Shown here piece by piece: positions 56,395 through 64,000 of a stretch of DNA of 64,000 bases; within the stretch, counting starts at the first letter, position 1, and every line of letters starts with the position of its first letter. A program made the position numbers and the translations under genes. Source of the stretch: Cryptomeria japonica (taxonomy: Eukaryota; Streptophyta; Pinopsida; Cupressales; Cupressaceae); assembly GCF_030272615.1 (NCBI RefSeq), contig NC_081407.1, forward strand, positions 152,973,048-153,037,047. The letters run 5' to 3'. Below the pieces are notes generated by a model. It worked only from the letters and a program-made list of their open reading frames with translations. It was not told where the DNA came from and made no database searches.

Positions 56395-57700
56395 CTAGCT
56401 TGCATCCGGCACTTCATTTTCTTCCTGATTAGGGAAGAAAGGAGGGATATAGGTCTCTAGAACCAAGGTTGTGTCAAACCTGGGCGACAAAACTATCTCA
56501 TATACAGTAGGAGGAGGTGTCGACCGAGATGCTGTATGTTCAACTTCTCGCTGGAATATGTTTGTTGCCACCTGAAATTCGTCACACTGTAATTCTAAGT
56601 GTTGGTTGGTGTTATGCAACCTACACCAATTGGATAGAGCGGCTTTGGCAAGGAATACCATGTCTGTTGGTCTGTTTTCAAATGCAGTCGGGTTGTCTAG
56701 TGGCGTAGGAACTCTACCATTATTAGGACGGGTATTCCATGTCCTATTTGGCCTTTGATAATTCTGCTTTTGGTATTGGTTCTAGTGTTGGCCTTGGTGC
56801 TGATTCCTTTGTGCATTCTGCAACTGATTATTCTGATTGCGTAGATAAGTGACTTCAGTAGAAAGCTTTTTCATCTGATTAGTCAACTCCCGCATCTCAT
56901 CCTTCTCTTCCTATGTCTTGGTAGATGTTGCGGTATTTTGCAAATAAACAGGTTGGCTAGGAGGTATTTGAGATATAGGTGGTCCAGGATGGAGCACCAA
57001 TTGATTTGCAAGCTGCGAGGATTGATATGCTGGTTGCGGGATTTGATTCATGATGGGCACTTGGTGAGCTAAAGCTTGACTGATTCCCTGAATCTGGTTG
57101 AGCATAGCAGGCGGTCCTAATTGGAGCAAGGGTCCTGCAACATTCTGGCCTAAGTTCTTATTGATCTCCATGGCCTTAGCATATGATTCTGTTAATGTGG
57201 TTGGGGTAGGCTGTGATTGTCGGATAAACATCGTTGTTAGGTAATCCAGGGCCGAATAATAGATTTCCCTTGCTGAAGCGTCACTTACCACATAAGGATC
57301 TTGCAACCTGGTGAAGGCCTTGTGAAACCTGTTGTTAAAGGAGCGGATTGGTTCACGCTCCCGCCTCTTTACTTCTACCAACTGTCTATACAGCTCCGTG
57401 GGTGTGTTGGGGATCCGATATTTGTCAGTGAAGGTTGTTTCAACTTTTCCCAAGAGTCAATGGAAGATATTGGTAGGTGGATAAACCAGTAAAAAGCGTC
57501 TTCTCCTAAGGAGTAAGGGAAAAACCTACATGCAACATCTGCATATTCAATCTGCCTATTGCGGAGAGCATCTTCAAATATCTTTATGTGTTCCTCTGTG
57601 GTTCTGTTTAAATCATTTGGATGGAAGATCGAACAAAATTTATCCGGGCTCTTAGGCATATCATGGTAGTTTGTGAAAATTAATGGGGGACAGATTGTCG
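56395..57700 (-). pseudogene. Gag of the Tat-like element
   Basis: Two overlapping frames (57,659-57,375 and 57,453-56,911) joined by a frameshift give a capsid domain: HIKIFEDALRNRQIEYADVACRFF (in parts), DAFYWFIHLPISSIDSWEKL, FTDKYRIPNTPTELYRQL, and PIRSFNNRFHKAFTRL, the retrotransposon gag pattern. A Gln/Pro-rich tail follows, and further decayed gag continues to about 55,900. No intact zinc knuckle seen. Gag begins about 300 bp from the PBS on the minus strand, as expected. Confidence 0.8.
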
Positions 57701-57990
57701 ACCAACCAAGTCACACCATTTGGAGCAGGTTGTTGGTGGGCCATTTGTGGCTAAACAAGTGGAACTAGAGGAGTTGTTTGAGTGATATATGTTGGGACTG
57801 TATAAACTGTGCTCACCGAGACAACAAATCGTTGACTTAACGAACTGGGTTTGTTTGGGTCTGCAACCCTGCGGTAATTTTTACGCTTGTAGAATTGAAA
57901 TCCAACAAATCTTTCTCATTCAGGGGTGGATCTTAAAACCCTTTCAAACCTCTCCGGAGAAAAGGATCCGATTCTATCCAGCTTGGACCA

Positions 57991-58004
57991 TCCTTCTAGC
58001 GCCA
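57991..58004 (-). other. Primer-binding site of the Tat-like element
   Basis: Four bases beyond the LTR end (CAACA), the minus strand reads TGGCGCTAGAAGGA. TGGCGC starts like plant Ty3 primer sites that end in the tRNA CCA complement TGG. The priming tRNA was not identified. Confidence 0.6.
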
Positions 58005-58008
58005 ATTT

Positions 58009-59408
58009 TGTTGACGTGGCTAAGGTTGCATTGCTACAACTCTATCCAGCCAACGCAAAATAGAATGTTTTGTTGAGTATCCTATCCTCTCTTGTATAAG
58101 GAATCCCTAATGTTGTTTTAGTTGATCAGAGGGGACAACCTCAAGGTTCCAAATGTCAGTTCATGATTGCAGGATAACTCAGTGATTGATGTGTTTTGCT
58201 AGGAACATAAGGGGCCTTACGTTTACAACAAGCCAGTCTGTTGCAATTCTCAAACTGCGAAATAAAATCAAAAGGGAAGGGTTTGGGCATCCTAAGGACA
58301 GTAATGATAACAACTAATGCAGCGGGTAGACAAATTTTGATAAACCAATTCTTGTTTCACCAGAGACACCCTCACAACTAGACAAGAACGGTGCAAGCTC
58401 CAAAGGATAAATGGATTTTCAGACTATGGGGATTCATCTAGGGACCCAATTCTGGTGCAGCCTAAAATGAACACCTACAGTTGAACTAAGCACAACTTTG
58501 GGTTCAGACTAACCATGCACGGTGACCTACAATCAACAGATCGCCAATGGTATGAACCTGAAATGCATCAAATACCCTCACACTTTGCTATTAAAATCAT
58601 TGAACTCTAACTAACCAATTGAAGGGAAACCATGCAAACAGAAGAAAACAAAGACAACAAACACCATATTTCAAAGTTCATATATTTGCTTCAGCTACCA
58701 TTACAATAATTTCTGCAGCAGTTCTATGCTACTCCTAATAATCTAACTACTAAAATCTAACTTTCTACAAAAACTCAACCCTTTACAATGAGAGGCATCC
58801 TGCCTTTTATAGATTTTACAATTTGAATCGAAGGCCAGGATTGACGGCATCGAACAGTCTTGATTTGCCTTCTAGAACTTGGCAGCTTTAACCCATACTT
58901 AGTTATTCTTAGCTGTCCTCCCAACCACTTTTCAACTACCAACCACTATTTGACATCAATTCGATCAATCCAATAGTTGGAAATAACTGACCAATGTCCC
59001 TTCATTTTGAATACATTAGGTGGGGCCTATAGGCAACCCTTTACATTAACAATTTAGTTTTTTAAACTGATTATCTGCAATTAATTCCAGTTGTGTTTTT
59101 GAGAATGCATACTCTTGTAGCATTCTATGTGTTCTTTATCTTCAGTCTTGAGGGTGGACTTCATCTTGTGGTCTGGTTGTGGTGCGTTTCCCCGTGATTG
59201 ATTGTTGTTTTGATCCTTTGCGCTGCATCTTCACTTTCGGGCTTGATCGCGATCCTATCTTCAATCTGCACGGGGAGCTTCGGGTTTGAAAGCACAGGAG
59301 TGCGATTTGTTTTTCTTAAATGCCTCTGTCTCTCCCCTCTCACATGGGCAAACTTCAAAAACAACGGGGGTCCCTCGAAACAGGGGCGTGTGTGCAATGA
59401 GCACAACA
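58009..59408 (-). repeat. Right (5') LTR of the Tat-like element
   Basis: Minus strand from TGTTGTGCTC...GCACACACGCCCC at 59,408 to CACGTCAACA at 58,009, followed by the PBS. TATA box TATAAAA on the minus strand at 58,805-58,811. The inner kilobase matches 44,209-45,250; the final 250 bp and the start block also match the giant solo LTRs. Length 1.4 kb, shorter than the left copy because the family gene segment is absent. The 59,408 start falls inside a family-gene reading frame, so either a deletion or an insertion junction lies here. Confidence 0.65.
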
Positions 59409-60030
59409 AGAGTCCCATGACTCGGTCGAGCAGTGTTATCATATCCCCATACTCCTGAATGAAGTCGCTTCGATAGGTCTTCTTGGTGATCCTAGTGCTC
59501 AGGGGTCTCCTCACTTTAAACCATTCCTCATTTACTTCCCCCCTGCACTTATTGGGATCGATATCATAGGCTGCTTGGGCTTCATCCATAGTCACTGTAA
59601 TTGCATCCTCAAGAAGTGGGATGTCGAATGCCTCTCCAATGGCCTCCAGAGTGAAGTGGGCCATCATCATTCCATTTGCGACTACCACCTAGCTCTCTGG
59701 CTAATAGTACTTCGTGGCCTCTACCACAAGCTCATAATTCTGAATAGTTTGTGGGAAACCTACAACCTATGCAATGCCACTCTTCGCCATCCGCTTCGGC
59801 TTCCCATATGCGTTTGGAGCATATACCCTGTCTTTGAAATTCTGGAGGTCCACATGTCTTAAATTTGTATCCCCAATAATTTCCCAATCGCTCTGGACCT
59901 TCGAATCTCATATCACCCCCTGATACTGATACTTCATCTTTTCTAGCTTGCAAGGAAAGTTAGCTTTGGGTGCCTGCGATGTCCTTGGTGAGTCAGGTGC
60001 CTTAAAAGATTCAGCCACTTGGCAAGGCAT
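59409..60030 (-). pseudogene. N-terminal part of the LTR-borne family gene, broken
   Basis: Minus-strand reading from about 60,010 shows SFKAPDSPRTSQAPKANF, IIGDTNLRHVDLQNF, a VVGFPQTIQNYELVVEATKYY stretch (described in parts), HFTLEAIGEAFDIP and FIQEYGDMITLLDRVMGL, interrupted by four stops. In order these match IGDTNLGNF, TAGFPPAVKYHELM, LSEEAISEALHLP and FQEEYRDLITLLNRV of the gene at 34,238. The similarity stops at the LTR-like start at 59,408, although the frame itself stays open to 59,161. This is the second independent copy of the N-terminal domain in the window. Confidence 0.75.
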
Positions 60031-60567
60031 CTATCCTGTACACTCGAACACGAATTACGAGGCATGCTTGAGGTAAAAATAAGGTTAGCGGTGCTAGAAG
60101 ATGGCGTTAGTATTGAAATCATTGGGACAGCAACATTATAACAGCATGGTAACCAGAATTTGAAAATATTACTATAGTATCCTGCTTGACATTTGAATTT
60201 TGAGGCACGGCTGGGGACAAAAATTAAGTGTGTTTTGGATACTGGATTGGTTTTAGATTTGAAACTCCATTGGTTGTTGATTTTGAATGTGCGCTTTAGA
60301 GACAATGTTCCCTATATTGCTGGTGCGAAATGTGAAAGTTCTCAATTTAAATGCACTCTGTTTTCAAACTTGTTTGTTTTGTCGAACAGTTAAGGGAGAT
60401 TTGAATGTTTCGTAGGTGCTTGCAAGGATGGTTTAGTGTTTCTGGTTTAAGCTTGAAATCTCTAAAATTTCTCTAAGTTTGAAATTTTCATGTTGGGGGC
60501 CGAATTTGGTAGATGATTGTTGCTTGGGTTAAGATTTGAAGTTTACTTTGCATTCAAACCCCAGTAC
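60031..60567. other. Spacer upstream of the family-gene fragment
   Basis: No gene or repeat recognised; by position it would correspond to the promoter and leader of the broken gene on the minus strand. Confidence 0.4.
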
Positions 60568-62870
60568 TTCATGCTTTCCTTCCCCGTGGAAATTCAGTGA
60601 TATTATAGTTCGTTGTTTTGTCACTTCTTAGCTGTTTATATACTTCATGGTTGTTGGACTAAGATTTTCTGAAATTCCCGGAATTATATTAGTTGAGTTC
60701 CCCTATCCGATATCGGGAAAATCTCATAAAACGAAATTTACGTATTTCACTTGCAATTAGACTTCTCTCTGTACCCATCGCAACTTACTATGTATGGTGG
60801 GCGTTGTAAATGTTTGGCATGGGTCAATTCATGGACTATATACTACAGTTCCTTCAATTATCGGAGTGATGATCTGAATCGAACGAGCCTCTAATTATTT
60901 GCTATCAAGTATATAGATCACGATGTGTGGTGCCTTTCTTCGTAAAGATTGCTGCCTTTCTTGTCTGTAGTCTCAGTCCGAACACTATGGTGGCGATGTC
61001 TTTTCTTAGCTCCTTAAGCCTCTTATGACTTCCCCTCTTCCAATACAGAAATAATAACCATGTCCCCCTTCTTGAAGGATTATGCCTGCCTCTTTATACT
61101 TTGTGCTGTGTGTGGAAAGTCGCAAGGATGAGACACGTCTCGTGTCTCTTGTTGATCATTTCCCTTCATAATTATTAATCGCACTCATTACTTAGATTCT
61201 TGTACTCTTAATTACTTACTTAAGATAATCGCACCTTTGTTGTTATAATCGGTGTCCTTCATATCTTATTTAACGAGTACCGATGATTTTATGTATTCGT
61301 TGAAAGCCATTCATCACGTGGACTTGCTATTAACAGAAGAATTCTTCATGGTATCGATCTTTTCTTTCAATGTTTGTCCATAAACCAATTATTATGTGAG
61401 ACTTAGTCCAATCTTATATACAATACTTGAAAATTATATTAGATATCTCTGCGACCCTTATCTATTCTTTATTCCAACGTCTAAGTCTTCCTTAATCTGA
61501 TCAAAGGTCTTGTTCATATGTCATCCCTCTGCACAGTGAGCAAGAAACAATTAGGATGATGACTGTATGTAGAGGTCTTCACTATAATATTTAACTCATA
61601 ATGCTAAGAATAGTTTCTGGAAGAAAAACATATCTTGATAAATTCCCAACTTTGTTTCATAAGCAAATCTTATACAGCCTTATTTTTAAATACATCATCT
61701 ACTTATTCTCTCCTTTATTTATTATATATTTAATTATTTATATACTTCATGCTTTCCTTCTCCATAGAAATTCAGTGATATTATAGTTCGTTGTTTTGTC
61801 ACTTCTTAGCTGTTTATATACTTCATGGTTGTTGGACTAAGATTTTCTGAAACTCCCTTATATTTCTTACGGGGATTATATTAGTTGAGTTCCCCTGTCC
61901 GATATCGAGAAAATCTCATAAAACGAAATTTACGTATTTCACTTGCAATTAGACTTCTATCTGTACCCATCGCAACTTACTATGTATGGCGGGCACCGTA
62001 AATGTTTGGCATGGGTCAATTCATGGACTATATACTACAGTTGCTTCGATTATCGGAGCGATGATATGAATCGAATGGGCCTCTAATTATTTGCTATCAA
62101 ATATATAGATCACGATGTGTGGTGCCTTTCTTCGTAAGGATTGCTGCCTTTCTTGTCTATAGTCTCAGTCTGAACACTATGGTGGCGATGTCTTTTCTTA
62201 GCTCCTTAAGCCTCTTATGACTTCCCCTCTTCCAATACAGAAATAATAACCATGTCCCCCTTGAAGGATTATGCTTGCCTCTTTATACTTTGTGCTGTGT
62301 GTGGAAAGTCGCAAGGATGAGACACGTCTCGTGTCTCTTGTTGATCATTTCCCTTCATAATTATTAATCACACTCATTAGTTAGATTCTTGTACTCTTAA
62401 TTAGTTACTTAAGCTAATCACACCTTTGTTGTTATAATCAATGTCCTTCATATCTTATTTAACAAGTACCGATGATTTTATGTGTTTGTTGAAAGCCATT
62501 CATCACGTGGACTTGCTGTCAACAGAAGAATTCTTCATGGTATCGATCTTTGCTTTCACTGTTTGTCCATAAACCAATTATTATGTGAGACTTAGTCCAA
62601 TCTTATATACAATACTTGAATATTATACTAGATATCTCTGCGACCCTTATCTATTCTTTATTCCAACGTCTTAGTCTTCCTTAATCTGGTCAGACGTCTT
62701 GTTGATATGTCATCCCTCTACACAGTGAGCAAGAAACAATTAGGATGATGACTATCCTTCAATGTTTGACTCCGATATTAATCGCTATCTTATGGGGATA
62801 TTCTCGGCACTCTTTATTTAATACTGATTTAGGAGATCATTGCTCTCACTGTATGCAGAGGTCTTCACTT
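60568..62870. repeat. Two-copy direct repeat, period about 1.18 kb
   Basis: Copy 1 (60,568-61,582) and copy 2 (61,749-62,870) begin CTTCATGCTTTCCTT and end AGAGGTCTTCACT and are nearly identical by eye, with scattered transitions. Copy 1 lacks about 100 bp present in copy 2 (62,755-62,855), the break falling at a shared ACT. They are separated by 166 bp of AT-rich DNA. No coding. They could be LTRs of a small element or a simple segmental duplication. Confidence 0.85.
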
Positions 62871-63010
62871 CAATTAACCCACTTCCGCATGACTTCTCCA
62901 TCTGAATTCGATTTCCTTTATTGCTGGTGTTACTTGTATTGTTCTCCATTTCTCTATTGCGATCATAGATTATGTGAATGAATTTCAATATTTAATTAAA
63001 ACTTATTTAA
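62871..63010. other. Short spacer
   Basis: Nothing recognised; the copia fragment begins at its right edge. Confidence 0.5.
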
Positions 63011-63870
63011 TCATTTATTGACCCTTATTGATTTGAGGTCTTGAATGGGGACATGACAATTCTCATCTTCTTGCCCCATATAGCATTTCTCACTTTTTAC
63101 TTCATTGAGAATGTACAGATTACCATCTGTTCTATACGCATCGGCTATCAATTTTCTATTTTTCATAATTTTACATCCTCTAGAATGAAATGTGAAGGTG
63201 TGCCCTTGGTCACACATTTGACTCACACTTACAAGATTATGCTTCAATCCTCCAACATATAAGACATCCTTAGTTTTAGTTCTTCCATTATCTAGATAAG
63301 TGTGCCTTTGTATTTTATGTTTGTCATAACATTGTCCCCAAATTTACTATTCCTTCATTCACTTTCTTTAGAGAGAGAAATTTGCTTTTTTCACCAGTCA
63401 TGTGGGTTGAGCAACCACTATCAAAATACCATTGGTCTTTATCATCTAGAGCATGTAGTGCAACTTGAACAAGTATGAATAATTTTTTTCATTTCTTGCT
63501 TCTTTTTCTAAACTTTGTTTGGTTCATCCTTTTTCTTGTCACAGCCATCCTCCTTTTTTTTGTCTCAAAGGCTCAGCAAAACTTTTCTACATGCCCAAAA
63601 TTGTTACACATATAGCATATGACGTTATAATCCATTAGAGGATTGAATGAATTGAAGTTTATTTTGGAAATTCCAAAATCATTTCTTGTATGCACTCTAC
63701 AATCTATTTCTCTACGACCATATTGATTGCATGAAAAAACAATAACCATGAAAGGAATAGTTGAACCTGGTTGTGTGTTGCTTCTTTTGAGAGAAGGACC
63801 ATTTACACTCTCATGTGGGATTACACTTGTGTGAGCACCAAGCATGGGAATCCTATAAACGTGGGATTTG
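63011..63870 (-). pseudogene. Ty1/copia gag-protease-pre-integrase fragment
   Basis: Minus-strand order: a CCHC zinc knuckle CYMCNNFGHVEKFC (about 63,576-63,617), then the copia protease motif WYFDSGCSTHMTGE (about 63,390-63,430), then the GAG-pre-integrase domain KHNLVSVSQMCDQGHTFTF (63,190-63,247) and YILNEV. Frames change between these blocks. The reading ends at 63,011, before the LWHRRLGH motif that normally opens integrase; integrase and RT are absent. A truncated, inactive copy continuing possibly to the right edge. Confidence 0.85.
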
Positions 63871-64000
63871 ATTTATAGGATTACCTCTAGAATTGAGAAG
63901 CTAACTCTTTCCCAGATTTTTTATGAGCTCTTTCAACGCTTTGCAGGAAAAAGAGAGGAAACACTAGAAACACAAACCTATTTTGACGGGCAATGTGCTA
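63871..64000. other. Right edge
   Basis: No feature identified; it may hold the upstream part of the copia gag. Confidence 0.4.

Noticed and set aside
44209-59408. Simple intact element with matched TSDs
   Set aside because: Flanking 5-mers (GTTGG at the left, AGAGT at the right on the plus strand) do not match, and LTR lengths differ, so the borders or the pairing are altered.

Overview
The window reads as nuclear DNA of a seed plant with a large, transposon-filled genome. A conifer or other gymnosperm fits best, but this is inferred from style (long AT-rich spacers, very large LTRs, old nested Ty3 elements, a plant-type amidase with a long intron) and cannot be proven from one window. There is no bacterial or organellar signature. 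Host coding content is sparse: one recognisable host gene, a plant amidase (14,994-16,548), of which only the first two exons are present. Almost everything else is retrotransposon sequence, most of it broken by stops and frameshifts.

Layout. 0-10.5 kb: an old minus-strand Ty3 element (gag about 10.4-9.6, protease 8.1-7.3, reverse transcriptase 3.6-2.9, RT end/RNase H 0.75-0 kb). It is split by three younger insertions: a solo LTR-like unit (750-2910, TSD CATAA), a complete non-autonomous gag-protease element (3636-7337, TSD CTATA) and a small solo LTR (7464-7905). 10.5-22.5 kb: mostly featureless, with the amidase fragment, a probable solo LTR (17,022-18,886) and short tandem repeats. 22.5-28.8 kb: a chromodomain-type Ty3 element (chromovirus) whose gag core, protease, RT and RNase H are replaced in frame by an unidentified acidic coding segment; its 3' LTR is truncated and fused to a second piece of gag.

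29.6-38.6 kb: a tiny TRIM element with 159-bp LTRs (TSD GGGTT), split by one very large insertion (29,960-38,525). The insertion has LTR-type ends (TGTTG...CAACA), a near-perfect 5-bp TSD, no primer-binding site and no internal domain, so it behaves as a giant solo LTR of 8.57 kb. Inside it are 17 copies of a 37-nt hairpin motif spaced about 170 bp apart, a promoter, a 5'-UTR intron candidate, and one long reading frame of about 1,068 codons broken by only three stops. A second solo LTR of the same family lies just downstream in the opposite orientation (39,240-43,108) with 16 hairpins but without the gene.

44.2-60 kb: a minus-strand Tat-like Ty3 element (gag, protease, an extra RNase H placed before RT, RT, RNase H, integrase) whose LTR ends are homologous to those of the giant solo LTRs. 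Broken pieces of the same long gene lie at 46.7-45.3 kb and 60.0-59.4 kb. This suggests a retroelement family whose LTRs themselves carry a gene and a hairpin array. 60.5-62.9 kb is a two-copy 1.18-kb direct repeat; 63.0-63.9 kb is a Ty1/copia gag-protease fragment.

Best candidate for something new: the gene-bearing giant LTR with its hairpin array. Insertion boundaries are seen directly in the sequence; the function of the gene and of the hairpins is unknown.
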